Shown here: positions 25,532-34,197 of the stretch, one piece after another
How positions within the stretch are numbered: the first letter of the stretch is position 1
Layout: each line of letters starts with the position of its first letter
NCBI GenBank assembly: GCA_963638365.1
Contig: CAVHRK010000072.1
Location: 62,001-126,000, forward strand
DNA: 64,000 nt
Source: Suilimivivens sp963638365
Lineage (GTDB): Bacteria > Bacillota > Clostridia > Lachnospirales > Lachnospiraceae
Direction of reading: 5' to 3'
Notes under the pieces: model-generated
Databases searched by the model: none
The model's input: only the letters and a program-made list of their open reading frames with translations
Told to the model about the DNA's origin: nothing
Position numbers and translations under genes: made by a program

Positions 25532-26641
25532 TTATACTTTACCTTTCAGATGATATACGAAAGCAAGAACTTCCGCTACCGCCTGATAAAGCTCCGGAGG
25601 CACCAGCCCTCCGATATCCACATTGGCATAAAGCATACGCGCCAATGGCTTATTTTCTACAATTTCAACATCGTGTTCCCTGGCAATCTCCTTGATCTTC
25701 TGTGCCAGGTAATCCTCGCCCTTCGCAAGCACATAAGGGGCATCGTACTTGTCCGGGTCATACTTAATCGCTACCGCAAAATGTGTAGGGTTCGTGATAA
25801 CAACATCCGCCTCCGGGAGCTGCTGCATCATTCTCCGCTGGGAAGCCTCACGCATACGCTGTTTCTGCTTTCCCTTGATCTGCGGATCCCCTTCCTGATT
25901 CTTATATTCGTCCTTGACCTCCTGCTTGGTCATCATCATATCCTGCTTGAACTTCCATTTCTGGTAAGCAAAGTCAAGTAACGCAATAACCACATAGGCT
26001 GCCGCCACCTTGATTCCCACGGCAAACAGAATATCTCCCACAAGCCCGATCGCCTGATACAGGCCAATATCATACAGCAGATACAGATCCGAGGCATATT
26101 TCTGAACCTCGGAAAACGCAATATAACCGATCACACCGATCTTTGCAATGGATTTGAGCAGCTCTACCAGTGAATTCTTAGAGAAAATTCTGCCAAATCC
26201 CTTTACCGGATTTAATTTGCTGAACTTAGGCTGCAGCGGTTTTCCGGTAATCTTCCATTTGACCTGCACCACATCACAGACAAAGGCAATGACAACGGCA
26301 ATCAGTAAAACAGGTCCCATCATAATGATCATCTGCAGAATCATCTGACGCAGGATCACGGAAATCGTGGCAAATGGAACCGCACTGTCAAACATCTGGA
26401 TGGCATCCGGAATCTCATTATAGATTCCCCGGAAATAGTTCACGAAGCTTTCTCCGAGCGTTCCTGCATAAAACCGGACAATCAGAAACAGTGCCAGAAT
26501 TCCGGCGGCATTGGCAACCTCCTTACTCTTGGCAACCTGCCCTTCCTTCCGGGCATCCTCTAACTTCTTAGAAGTCGGCTGTTCGGTTTTTTCTCCACCA
26601 GGACCATCCTTGGCAAAGAACTGAAGCTGATATTCCAACAC
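25532..26641 (-). CDS. flhB: flagellar export switch protein FlhB
   Basis: FlhB switches export from rod/hook to filament substrates after self-cleavage. The protein (369 aa from the chosen start) has four membrane helices in the first half and a cytoplasmic domain with the NPTH cleavage site (VVITNPTHFAVAIKYD). I place the start at a GTG (26641) because AGGAGG lies 10 bases before it and the product LEYQLQFFAKDGPGGEKTEQ then matches the usual N-terminus. An in-frame TTG sits only one base from the ribosome site. The exact start is uncertain. Confidence 0.94.
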   Translation of the reverse strand: MLEYQLQFFAKDGPGGEKTEQPTSKKLEDARKEGQVAKSKEVANAAGILALFLIVRFYAGTLGESFVNYFRGIYNEIPDAIQMFDSAVPFATISVILRQMILQMIIMMGPVLLIAVVIAFVCDVVQVKWKITGKPLQPKFSKLNPVKGFGRIFSKNSLVELLKSIAKIGVIGYIAFSEVQKYASDLYLLYDIGLYQAIGLVGDILFAVGIKVAAAYVVIALLDFAYQKWKFKQDMMMTKQEVKDEYKNQEGDPQIKGKQKQRMREASQRRMMQQLPEADVVITNPTHFAVAIKYDPDKYDAPYVLAKGEDYLAQKIKEIAREHDVEIVENKPLARMLYANVDIGGLVPPELYQAVAEVLAFVYHLKGKV

Positions 26642-26655
26642 CAGGACCAATCCTC

Positions 26656-27435
26656 CTAACTCATTGCCTCTACGAAGCTCACCATAACCTTCTTCATCTG
26701 GTCAAAGACAAAGCCTGCCGCATCCGGCAGCATTGTCATGGTTAAAAATAACACCCCGACACCGACCAGAATCTTCAACTGGATACCGACCGCAAACATA
26801 TTAAGCTGCGGAGATACCTTCGCCAGTACACCGAGGATGGCATTCAGCAGAATCATCACGACGAAAACCGGCAGACAGATCCGGAATCCAATAACCACAA
26901 AATCTGTCATAAAACTGATAAAGCTGGTCAGCATTTTATTAAAACGGAATACGGTTCCGTTAATCGGAATCAGCGTATAAGCTTCCACAAACGCTGACAG
27001 GAGATAACGGTACATTCCTGAAATAATCAACATTAACATAATCATGTAATTATAAATAACACCCGATATGGATGTCTGCTGTTTCGTTGTCGGATCAAAC
27101 ATACTCGCCATGGACAATCCGATATCCATATCCACGATCTGTCCGGCAAAGGCCATGATCGAAGTGCAGAAATTTGTTCCGAAGCCCAGCAGAATACCCG
27201 TAACAACCTCTTTCATCACAATTACCGTGTATTCCAAAAGCCCATTATAGACAATCTCGGTTTCCGGCAGGCTGTGATACAAAAGCAGGGTAATAAAAAA
27301 ACTTAATCCGGCGCGGATTCTCACCGGTGTATTTCCCATACTGAAAAACGGTGCAATAAAAACAAAGCTTGCCACCCGCACAAAAATCAGCAGAAAATAC
27401 AGTAATTCATTGTAAGTAAAATCATAATTGATCAT
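26656..27435 (-). CDS. fliR: flagellar export protein FliR
   Basis: FliR is part of the FliP5-FliQ4-FliR1 export channel. The 259-aa protein is strongly hydrophobic with about six membrane helices. It contains the typical FIAPFFSMGNTPVRIRAGLS segment and the TGILLGFGTNFCTSIMAFAG loop. Its stop is 14 bases before the flhB start and its ATG is three bases past the fliQ stop. Length and order (fliP-fliQ-fliR-flhB-flhA) are standard. Confidence 0.95.
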   Translation of the reverse strand: MINYDFTYNELLYFLLIFVRVASFVFIAPFFSMGNTPVRIRAGLSFFITLLLYHSLPETEIVYNGLLEYTVIVMKEVVTGILLGFGTNFCTSIMAFAGQIVDMDIGLSMASMFDPTTKQQTSISGVIYNYMIMLMLIISGMYRYLLSAFVEAYTLIPINGTVFRFNKMLTSFISFMTDFVVIGFRICLPVFVVMILLNAILGVLAKVSPQLNMFAVGIQLKILVGVGVLFLTMTMLPDAAGFVFDQMKKVMVSFVEAMS

Positions 27436-27438
27436 AAG

Positions 27439-27708
27439 CTACCTGATGTATAACGGAAAATCAGACCACAAACGGATCATAAACTGTGTCATTTCATTCA
27501 GCATCCAGTGCCCCAGTACAATCAGGGTAAGAAAAACTGCTATGATTTTCGGAACAAAGGTCAGTGTCTGCTCCTGAATGGATGTGACCGTTTGAAAAAT
27601 ACTGATAATCAGACCAACAACCAGCGAAACCAGTAATACCGGCGCTGCAACCTTAATTACCAGATAAAGAGCCTCACTCGAAACGGCGGTTACCTCTTCA
27701 ATCCCCAT
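27439..27708 (-). CDS. fliQ: flagellar export protein FliQ
   Basis: FliQ contributes four copies to the export channel. The 89-aa protein has two membrane helices (about residues 15-40 and 55-77) separated by the conserved FQTVTSIQEQTLTFVPKI loop, which is the family hallmark. The length is standard. It is placed between fliP (46 bases upstream) and fliR (three bases downstream). Confidence 0.96.
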   Translation of the reverse strand: MGIEEVTAVSSEALYLVIKVAAPVLLVSLVVGLIISIFQTVTSIQEQTLTFVPKIIAVFLTLIVLGHWMLNEMTQFMIRLWSDFPLYIR

Positions 27709-27754
27709 TTATTTTACTCCTTCCCGAATTTTAAGCGTATCCTTAAGCCTATCC

Positions 27755-28615
27755 CTAATAGAAGGTCTTAATCAGATTACCGATAATCAGACTCCATCCA
27801 TCCGCCAGAATAAATAAAAGTATTTTAAACGGCATGGAAATCGTCGTGGGTGGCAGCATCATCATTCCCATTCCCATCAAGGTAGACGCCACAACCATAT
27901 CAATTACAATGAACGGGATATAAATATAAAAACCGATAATAAATGCAGTTCTGAGCTCACTGATAATAAAGCTTGGGATCAGAATTTCCGTTGGAATTCC
28001 ATCCAGTGTTCCGTCCCATTCTTCTCCACTGATTTCAAAGAAAAGTGTGACATCCTTTGTCTGAGTCTGCCCATACATAAACTCTCTTAAAGGCTGTAAT
28101 CCTTCATCAAAAAATTCCTCCTGCGTGATCTCCCCGTTTTCAAACGGAACCAGCGCCTCCGTATAAATCGTTGTGATTGTCGGGCGCATCACGAAAAAGG
28201 TTAAAAACAAAGCTAACCCAATCAGTACCTGGTTTGGAGGCGCTGTTTGGGTGTTAAGTGCTGCTCTGGTAAAATGTAACACAATGAGGATTCTGGTAAA
28301 TGAGGTGAGCATGATCAGCAGAGTAGGTGCCAGTGCAATCAGCGTCAACGTAATCAGAATCCTTAAAGTCCCGTTAATCTGTCCATTACCCTCATTACTG
28401 GTAATGGTAAAGGTGTTGCCGATATTCAGTTGGGATAAATCATTCTGATCCTCGGCGGTTCCGGGATCCTGTCTTGTGGTACTCTCCGTGCTCTCTCCGG
28501 TAAGCCCCGACGATGTGGAAGAGGCCTGTACGGAAAACTGCGGGATAATACACAATATGCCTACCGTCATCAGCAGGCATACTGTGTTTATGATCTTTTT
28601 CATAAAGTGCATCAT
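27755..28615 (-). CDS. fliP: flagellar export protein FliP
   Basis: FliP forms most of the core export pore. The 286-aa protein has an N-terminal signal-like helix (ending near VQASS), a Ser/Thr-rich stretch of ~50 residues, then the FliP domain: PTLLIMLTSFTRILIVLHFT, QTAPPNQVLIGLALFLTFF, LREFMYGQT and MGMMMLPPTTISMPFKILLF. The cleavable-type leader is usual for FliP. The ATG follows the fliO stop with no gap; a second ATG is next to it and a third four codons later, so the exact start is open. Confidence 0.95.
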   Translation of the reverse strand: MMHFMKKIINTVCLLMTVGILCIIPQFSVQASSTSSGLTGESTESTTRQDPGTAEDQNDLSQLNIGNTFTITSNEGNGQINGTLRILITLTLIALAPTLLIMLTSFTRILIVLHFTRAALNTQTAPPNQVLIGLALFLTFFVMRPTITTIYTEALVPFENGEITQEEFFDEGLQPLREFMYGQTQTKDVTLFFEISGEEWDGTLDGIPTEILIPSFIISELRTAFIIGFYIYIPFIVIDMVVASTLMGMGMMMLPPTTISMPFKILLFILADGWSLIIGNLIKTFY

Positions 28616-28984
28616 TTATTCTTTCTCTTTTTTCCCCAGCTTCTTCACATTAGCAAATACTTTGGAAAAGTCCATCTGCTGCTGTCCGTCATCTGTTGTA
28701 AGTATCAGCTCTTCTTCCGACAATTCGGTCAGCATATGTACTTCGTCCTTACCAATGGCTATCAGGACATACTTCGTCCCGGCACGCACAATCTGCAGAT
28801 ACTTGCTTGAAGTAATTCTGCAGGTTTCGATGACTTCCAGATTGTTCGCATTGCTCTTCACCTTCTGGTATCTCGCGATCCAGCGTGTTGTAAAATAGGT
28901 AATCACCAGAACAAACACAAACAATAGCAGGACGGTCAGAAACTGGAGATAGCTGTCTGTCCTTGATGTAATTGCAAGGAGCAT
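28616..28984 (-). CDS. fliO: flagellar export assembly protein FliO
   Basis: FliO helps assemble the FliP ring. The 122-aa protein has one membrane helix (residues ~14-34) and a small cytoplasmic domain with the family pattern LEVIETCRITSSKYLQIVRA followed by KYVLIAIGKDEVHML. Sequence conservation in this family is low, and the call also rests on its place between cheY and fliP, as in B. subtilis (fliZ/fliO). There is a one-base gap to cheY and no gap to fliP. Confidence 0.85.
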   Translation of the reverse strand: MLLAITSRTDSYLQFLTVLLLFVFVLVITYFTTRWIARYQKVKSNANNLEVIETCRITSSKYLQIVRAGTKYVLIAIGKDEVHMLTELSEEELILTTDDGQQQMDFSKVFANVKKLGKKEKE

Positions 28985-28985
28985 A

Positions 28986-29348
28986 CTAACCCACTACTTT
29001 CTTAACGGCTTCCAATACACGGTCGGCCTGGAACGGCTTCACAATGAAGTCCTTTGCACCTGCCTGAATAGATTCAATAACCATCGCCTGCTGTCCCATA
29101 GCAGAACACATAATAATAAGTGCATTGGAATCAGCTTCTTTAATCTTCTTTAAAGCTCCAATACCATCAAGCTCCGGCATGGTGATATCCATCAGAACTA
29201 AATCCGGTTTTAACTCATTGTACTTCTCAACCGCCTTTAATCCGTTTTCAGCTTCTCCTACAACATTGTATCCATTCTTGGTGAGAATGTCCTTAATCAT
29301 CATTCTCATAAATGCTGCATCATCAACGATTAAAATATTCTTTGCCAT
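28986..29348 (-). CDS. cheY: chemotaxis response regulator CheY
   Basis: The 120-aa single receiver domain has the acidic pair Asp9/Asp10, phospho-acceptor Asp54 (LVLMDITMPELDG), Ser82 in place of the common Thr and Lys104 (FIVKPF). CheY-P binds the switch proteins FliM/FliY. It lies between fliY and fliO as in B. subtilis and ends in DRVLEAVKKVVG. With FliY and CheC as phosphatases no CheZ is needed, and none is seen. Confidence 0.97.
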   Translation of the reverse strand: MAKNILIVDDAAFMRMMIKDILTKNGYNVVGEAENGLKAVEKYNELKPDLVLMDITMPELDGIGALKKIKEADSNALIIMCSAMGQQAMVIESIQAGAKDFIVKPFQADRVLEAVKKVVG

Positions 29349-29365
29349 AGTTTTTTCTCCTATTT

Positions 29366-30694
29366 CTAGTTAATTATTTCGGTTACCCGAACACCAAAAC
29401 TCTCTTCGATTACAACAACCTCGCCTTTAGCCACATACTTGCCATTTACAAGTACATCAATCGGTTCTCCGGCAATTTTGTCAAGCTCGATGATTGTTCC
29501 CGGTGCAAAATCCAGGATTTCCGCAATAGACTTCTTTGTTCTGCCCAGTTCCACGGTAACTTCCAGTGGAACATCACGGATCAGACCAATATTCTCCTGC
29601 CCTGCAATTGAAGAAGCCGTATTATTGAAGCTTTGGAACTGTGCCGGCTGTACATTCATGGGCTGTGCATTCATCTGGGGCATTCCCATATTCATTCCCA
29701 TGTTCATCTGGGGCATTCCCATGCCCATATTCGGCATTCCCATATTCATGTTCGGCATTCCCATACCCATATTCGGCATTTCCATATTCATTCCCATGTT
29801 CATCTGGGGCATTCCCATATTCGCAGGATTACTCATCGTCCGATTCTCATCCATGGCTGCTGCCGGTGGAACATACGGTTCGGGAGCCGGTGTCGGTGCA
29901 GGCTCTTTTGCTTCCGGTGCAGGTCCTGCTTCAGCAGAACCCGATGCAACAAAGGTTTCATACAGGCTTCTTGCAAAGGATACCGGATAGAGCTGCATAA
30001 TCGTACTGTCTACCAGGTCATCAATTTGCATTCGGAAAGAAATTTTAACAAAGTTTCCTGCCAGGAATCCTTCTATCGATTCCCCGTTTTCAAATTCTTC
30101 CAGATTTAGGAGACTTGCTTCCGGGGGGCTTATACCAATCACTTTTCCAAGCATTGTGGAAAGTGAAGTTGCCGCTGAGCCCATCATCTGGTTCATTGCT
30201 TCTGAAATAGCGCTTAAGTGGAGTTCTCCAAGTTCCCCATCGGTATTGGTGCCATCACCACCCATCATCAGATCTGCAATAACCTTTACATCATGTTCCT
30301 TAAGCACCATAATATTGGCGCCGTCCAGACCTGCTGTATATCTGATTTTAATAAAAACGCACGGTCTCTGGTAATCCTCAACGACAGTGTCCCAGGTAGC
30401 CATCGTAACTACCGGTGTCGTAATATTAACCTTATGGTTGACCAGTGAATATAACGTTGTTGCAGAAGATCCCATGCTGATATTGGCAATCTCACCAATC
30501 GCATCACGCTCTATATCGGTCAGTACATCTTCACTTGCTTCTGATGGAGAAGCTGTGTCCGCTGATGCGGCTGTCTGATCTGTTGCTGCCTGATCTGCAG
30601 CCGGCTCGTCATTGGAAGCATCATTGCTGTTACCGGACAAGTCCATTCCGTTGAGTAGTGCATTTATTTCATCTTGCGTCAGCATTCCGTCCAT
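29366..30694 (-). CDS. fliY: flagellar switch protein / CheY-P phosphatase FliY
   Basis: FliY replaces FliN in the C-ring of many Firmicutes. The 442-aa protein has an N-terminal CheY-binding-like peptide (MLTQDEINALLNGMD), a CheC-like domain with two phosphatase motifs (DAIGEIANISMGSSA and SAISEAMNQMMGSA), a Pro/Ala and then methionine-rich linker (residues ~265-355), and a C-terminal SpoA/FliN domain (VTVELGRTKKSIAEILDFAP, GEVVVIEESFGVRVTEI). The linker is unusual: over ~55 residues it is built of Met, Asn, Gly, Pro and Gln repeats. The gene starts three bases after the fliM stop. Confidence 0.95.
   Translation of the reverse strand: MDGMLTQDEINALLNGMDLSGNSNDASNDEPAADQAATDQTAASADTASPSEASEDVLTDIERDAIGEIANISMGSSATTLYSLVNHKVNITTPVVTMATWDTVVEDYQRPCVFIKIRYTAGLDGANIMVLKEHDVKVIADLMMGGDGTNTDGELGELHLSAISEAMNQMMGSAATSLSTMLGKVIGISPPEASLLNLEEFENGESIEGFLAGNFVKISFRMQIDDLVDSTIMQLYPVSFARSLYETFVASGSAEAGPAPEAKEPAPTPAPEPYVPPAAAMDENRTMSNPANMGMPQMNMGMNMEMPNMGMGMPNMNMGMPNMGMGMPQMNMGMNMGMPQMNAQPMNVQPAQFQSFNNTASSIAGQENIGLIRDVPLEVTVELGRTKKSIAEILDFAPGTIIELDKIAGEPIDVLVNGKYVAKGEVVVIEESFGVRVTEIIN
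29655..29822 (-). repeat. degenerate Met/Asn/Gly/Pro-coding repeats inside fliY
   Basis: The stretch encodes an array of GMP, NMG and PQM units, for example GMGMPNMNMGMP. The DNA is made of near-identical blocks of cattcccat/gttcat type, so length changes by slippage or unequal recombination are plausible and would stay in frame for multiples of three. Confidence 0.85.
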
Positions 30695-30697
30695 GCC

Positions 30698-31678
30698 TTA
30701 CTCCCCCTCTCTGATTACTGATGTTACCCGGACAGCATATTTGTCCTGACTCGAACCGGGCAATGCCGTAAATTTACGGATATTTCCTACATAGACTGAC
30801 ATTTCGGAATTCACGTTGGTATCCAGCCTTATAATATCACCACACTGAAGACCAAGGAAATCATTCACGGATACCTGGCTCCTTCCAAGCACCGCCCTTA
30901 CAGGGACATCCACTCGTTTAATCAGAGCCTCGATGTGCTCCTCATAATCTGTGGAATCATCCTTCTGCATAGTTGAAAACCAGTATTTCGTATTCAATTT
31001 ATCAATGATGTCTTCCAGTGTAAAATACGGAAGACAGATATTCATAAATCCTTCCACATCACCGATCTTTACATTCATGGTCACAATCGCGATCATGTCA
31101 CTCGGTGCAATGACCTGTGCGAACTGTACGTTCGTTTCAATCCGGTCAAGCATTGGAGAGATATCCAGCACATTTCTCCAGGGTTCCCGCATCAGCTGCA
31201 TACACACAATCATCATTTTCTGAATAATGGTCATTTCAATTTCAGAAAAATCACGATTTCTTTCCAGAGGCATTCCCTGTCCTCCAAGCATACGGTCAAT
31301 CATGGCAAATCCAAGATTCGGTGCTAATTCTATAATAACATTACCTGTCAAGGGTTTGAAATCCACAATTCCCAAAATAACAGGATTGGAAAGTGCATTT
31401 GTAAATTCGGAGAACGTTACCGTTTCTGAACTCGCCACCGTCGCCTGCACGTTCTTGCGCAGATAAACCGGCAAATTCGTTGACAACAGCCGTCCATAAT
31501 GTTCATATATGATTTCTAATGTTCTCAGGTGCTCCTTTGAGAATTTGGCAGGACGTTTAAAGTCGTAATCTTTTATCTGCTTTTCCTTTGGTTCCTGCAT
31601 CTGCTCCATATCAAGCTCGCCAGTGCTTAGCTGATTGAGCAGTTTATCAATTTCATCCTGCGATAGTACCTCGCTCAC
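30698..31678 (-). CDS. fliM: flagellar motor switch protein FliM
   Basis: FliM binds CheY-P and forms the middle of the C-ring. The 326-aa protein starts SEVLSQDEIDKLLNQ (CheY-binding peptide), continues with the middle domain (KEHLRTLEIIYEHYGRLLST, FAMIDRMLGGQG) and ends in a SpoA-type domain (VRAVLGRSQVSVNDFLGLQC). The start is a GTG at 31678, supported by GGAGGTGA six bases upstream. Length and neighbours (fliL before, fliY after) are standard. Confidence 0.97.
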   Translation of the reverse strand: MSEVLSQDEIDKLLNQLSTGELDMEQMQEPKEKQIKDYDFKRPAKFSKEHLRTLEIIYEHYGRLLSTNLPVYLRKNVQATVASSETVTFSEFTNALSNPVILGIVDFKPLTGNVIIELAPNLGFAMIDRMLGGQGMPLERNRDFSEIEMTIIQKMMIVCMQLMREPWRNVLDISPMLDRIETNVQFAQVIAPSDMIAIVTMNVKIGDVEGFMNICLPYFTLEDIIDKLNTKYWFSTMQKDDSTDYEEHIEALIKRVDVPVRAVLGRSQVSVNDFLGLQCGDIIRLDTNVNSEMSVYVGNIRKFTALPGSSQDKYAVRVTSVIREGE

Positions 31679-31719
31679 CGGTTCTCACCTCCTTCTTTCT
31701 TTACGCAGCTATATGCGTA

Positions 31720-32256
31720 TTATTGATAAAGAGGATTGCTTAAGGTTACATCGAAAATGAAATCAGATCCATACAATGCACGAATTCTGTTCAGGATATC
31801 ATCTTTTACTGCCTGCGGATTCTCAGAAGCTTCTTCCATGGTATACTGGCTGAAGGCATCTGTAATCTCGCCCTTGATGAGATCTACCTTATTCTCAAGG
31901 TCTGCGGAATAAGTCTTGTAGTCGCTGTTTTTCTTATTCATGGAAAGTACAATCGAGGTGCTCACATAGTGAACTTTCGTGGCAGTCTCTCCATTACTGT
32001 CGGTAATGACAGAAGGCTTTAACTGGATGGTCATATCCGCGATGGTATAGGTATCAATATCATCAATGGTAATTGCTTCTTCTTCCTGTGCTTCTCCATC
32101 TGTTCCAAGTTCCAAATGAATGGCAGATGCTACCTGCGTAACAAACGCTGCGGTCTTCTTATTGGTATTCAGTACACTGAACATCATAATCGAGGTTAAA
32201 ACAATATTGACGATCAGCAATACCAGAATTGCGACCGAAATGAGGTTTTTCTTCAT
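31720..32256 (-). CDS. fliL: flagellar basal body-associated protein FliL
   Basis: FliL surrounds and supports the stator. The 178-aa protein has a single N-terminal membrane helix (residues ~6-27) and an extracellular domain with the family features ADMTIQLKP, VSTSIVLSMNKK and the C-terminal DDILNRIRALYGSDFIFDVT. It starts 15 bases after motB and lies 41 bases before fliM. Its placement after motAB fits its known contact with MotB. Confidence 0.9.
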   Translation of the reverse strand: MKKNLISVAILVLLIVNIVLTSIMMFSVLNTNKKTAAFVTQVASAIHLELGTDGEAQEEEAITIDDIDTYTIADMTIQLKPSVITDSNGETATKVHYVSTSIVLSMNKKNSDYKTYSADLENKVDLIKGEITDAFSQYTMEEASENPQAVKDDILNRIRALYGSDFIFDVTLSNPLYQ

Positions 32257-32271
32257 GATGGTACACCTTTC

Positions 32272-33081
32272 TTAGTTATAAGAACTTAATGCGTTATAGA
32301 TCCGGATTTCCACACGACGGTTCATGGCTCTGCCCTCCGGCGTGGAATTATCCGCAATGGGAACATATTCGCCTCGTCCCGAATGCTTTACTTTACTCAT
32401 GTCAAGCGTGGTATTATCCCGCAGATAATAGAATACGGAAAGTGCACGCCCCGCACTCAGTTCATCATTGTTCGAATACTTCGCTCCGGACATGGGAACA
32501 TTGTCCGTATGTCCTTCTATTTCAATTGTCCCTTCTGCAAACCGCTGCAGGATAATTCCGAGCTGGTTCATCATGGACAGAGATTCCTGTTTTAATTCTA
32601 CACTTCCTGAATCAAAAAGCAAGGCTCCATTTACCGTAAGCTGCACATACTGGGAAGTAAATTCAATATCCACTTCTTTATCCAGATTTTTTTCTTCAAG
32701 AGCTTCTTCCACCTTCCCTGCCAGTTCCTCGGACTGTTTGAGCTGTTCCTCGTCTACCATCTCCTTGGCTTCCTCGAATTCCTTGGGCATTTCTTCTCCC
32801 TCGGGATTCATACCGGTGCTGTTGATGTAGTCATCCAGCTCATTCAGCTGGCTCACACCGTTACTGATCAGCATACCGTCACCGATCGCCGAAGCGCCTC
32901 CGCTGAAAATACTGAAGGTCTGGTTAAAGGATGCTGCCATCAGTTCAAACTTCTGGGCATCCATCGTAGACATGGAAAACAACATAACGAAGAAACATAA
33001 CAGGAGGTTCATCAGATCTGCGAAGGTTGACTGCCACGCGGGCGCCCCCTTCGGCGGTTCTTCCGGCTTTCTCTTAGCCAA
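32272..33081 (-). CDS. motB: flagellar stator protein MotB
   Basis: MotB anchors the stator to peptidoglycan and carries the proton-binding Asp. From the chosen start the 269-aa protein reads MAKRKPEEPPKGAPAWQSTF, then one membrane helix with the conserved Asp22 (ADLMNLLLCFFVM), a plug/linker and the OmpA-like domain (IEGHTDNVPM, ELSAGRALSVFYYL, PEGRAMNRRVEI). I use a TTG at 33081 because GGGAGGTGA lies five bases upstream; earlier in-frame codons fall in that ribosome site. It overlaps the motA end by eight bases. Confidence 0.94.
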   Translation of the reverse strand: MAKRKPEEPPKGAPAWQSTFADLMNLLLCFFVMLFSMSTMDAQKFELMAASFNQTFSIFSGGASAIGDGMLISNGVSQLNELDDYINSTGMNPEGEEMPKEFEEAKEMVDEEQLKQSEELAGKVEEALEEKNLDKEVDIEFTSQYVQLTVNGALLFDSGSVELKQESLSMMNQLGIILQRFAEGTIEIEGHTDNVPMSGAKYSNNDELSAGRALSVFYYLRDNTTLDMSKVKHSGRGEYVPIADNSTPEGRAMNRRVEIRIYNALSSYN

Positions 33082-33868
33082 CCTCTTCACCTCCCTCGGC
33101 AGAAGCACTTGCACGGTCTGCCGGAGCCAGGAAGGATTTCAGCTTTTCTTCGATGACACGCGGGTTTTCACCTGCCTGAATCGAAAGCAATCCTTCAATA
33201 GCAATTTCTTTCATTGTAATTTCATTTGCATTATTTAACTTTAATTTTGATGCAACCGGGGCACAAATCCAGTTGGCAAGCAGGGATCCGTATAAGGTGG
33301 TAATCAACGCTACCGCCATGGAAGGACCGATACTGCTCGGATCGTCCATTTCATAAAGCATGTTAACCAGACCGATCAACGTACCAATCATACCCCAGGC
33401 AGGACCCATCGCGCCGAGGTCTTCCCAGAAGGAAATTTTGCTCTTATGACGTTCTTCGATGCTGACAAGCTCCGTTTCCAGAATGCCACGTACCAGATCC
33501 GGGTCTGTACCGTCTACGATCAGAAGGATTCCCTTCTTCATAAATTCGTCATCCAAATTGCCTGCGGCCTCTTCCAGGGAAAGAAGTCCTTCCTTACGTG
33601 CCACATTCGACAGATCAATAATCTGGCTGATCATCGACTTCACATCATTCACAGGAGACTTGAATACAAGCAGAAAGCTCTTCAATCCGGCCACATAATC
33701 CTTCAGGGTTGTCGATGCCATGATCGCAAAAAAAGCGCCACCAAATGTAATAATTGCTGACGGGGGATCTATGTATCGGCCAAAGTTCTCTGCACCCGCA
33801 TTACTGATAATACCATACACGCACATGCCAAAACATAACACTAAACCAATAATTGACGCTAAATCCAC
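33074..33868 (-). CDS. motA: flagellar stator protein MotA
   Basis: MotA forms the pentameric ring around the MotB dimer. The 264-aa protein has four membrane helices, the cytoplasmic loop with ERHKSKISFWEDLGAMGPAW and the conserved PAWGMIGTLIGL and TTLYGSLLANWICAPVASKL. It is of the B. subtilis MotA/PomA length. In B. subtilis motAB is a separate operon; here it is inside the fla/che operon between flbD and fliL, placing stator synthesis under the early promoter. Confidence 0.96.
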   Translation of the reverse strand: MDLASIIGLVLCFGMCVYGIISNAGAENFGRYIDPPSAIITFGGAFFAIMASTTLKDYVAGLKSFLLVFKSPVNDVKSMISQIIDLSNVARKEGLLSLEEAAGNLDDEFMKKGILLIVDGTDPDLVRGILETELVSIEERHKSKISFWEDLGAMGPAWGMIGTLIGLVNMLYEMDDPSSIGPSMAVALITTLYGSLLANWICAPVASKLKLNNANEITMKEIAIEGLLSIQAGENPRVIEEKLKSFLAPADRASASAEGGEEVG

Positions 33869-33888
33869 TTTGTATCACCTTTTTTACG

Positions 33889-34074
33889 TTAATTCGCAAA
33901 AATATCCTTTCTATAAGATTTTACAAGATTTTTCACATCTTGTCTACTTTCTTTTACAATTATTTTCCTGCCGGTCGTAAACAGGACTACCGTATCCGGC
34001 GTTTCTTCAACAAGTTCAATGAGGTCGGGGTTTACTAGTACTTTTCTACCATTCATCTTTGTAAGTTCAATCAT
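33889..34074 (-). CDS. flbD: flagellar protein FlbD family (YlzI)
   Basis: This is the 61-aa FlbD/YlzI-type protein: MIELTKMNGRKVLVNPDLIE, then TVVLFTTGRKIIVKESRQDV. The family is small, soluble and regularly found after flgE in Firmicute flagellar operons; its precise role is not well established. It is unrelated to the Caulobacter transcription factor of the same name. GGAGGTGG precedes the ATG. A strong hairpin lies between it and flgE. Confidence 0.92.
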   Translation of the reverse strand: MIELTKMNGRKVLVNPDLIELVEETPDTVVLFTTGRKIIVKESRQDVKNLVKSYRKDIFAN

Positions 34075-34103
34075 CTGCTTCCACCTCCGGGAAAACGGCT
34101 TAA

Positions 34104-34130
34104 GGGAACGGGCAGTTTCTGCCCGTTCCC
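34104..34130 (-). terminator. strong hairpin between flgE and flbD
   Basis: A perfect 12-bp GC-rich inverted repeat (GGGAACGGGCAG / CTGCCCGTTCCC) with a three-base loop lies 67 bases past the flgE stop and about 15 bases before the flbD ribosome site. Only TT, not a T-run, follows it on the minus strand. It may be a partial terminator or an mRNA-stabilising / processing structure that separates hook-protein mRNA from the downstream genes. Confidence 0.55.
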
Positions 34131-34197
34131 TCAGCTCTTTATGCTCTTTGAAGCTTCCTGCTTCCCAATTGTTTATGTATCTGTTTTACGTTTTCCA

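Noticed and set aside
24484..25695. Long open frame of about 400 codons on the plus strand
   Set aside because: It lies wholly antisense to flhA and its upstream neighbour, has low-complexity Ser/Ile-rich content, no ribosome site and no family features.
29439..29990. Plus-strand frames over fliY with Phe/Ile/Pro or His repeats
   Set aside because: They are the complement of the Met-rich repeat in FliY and have no start signals of their own.
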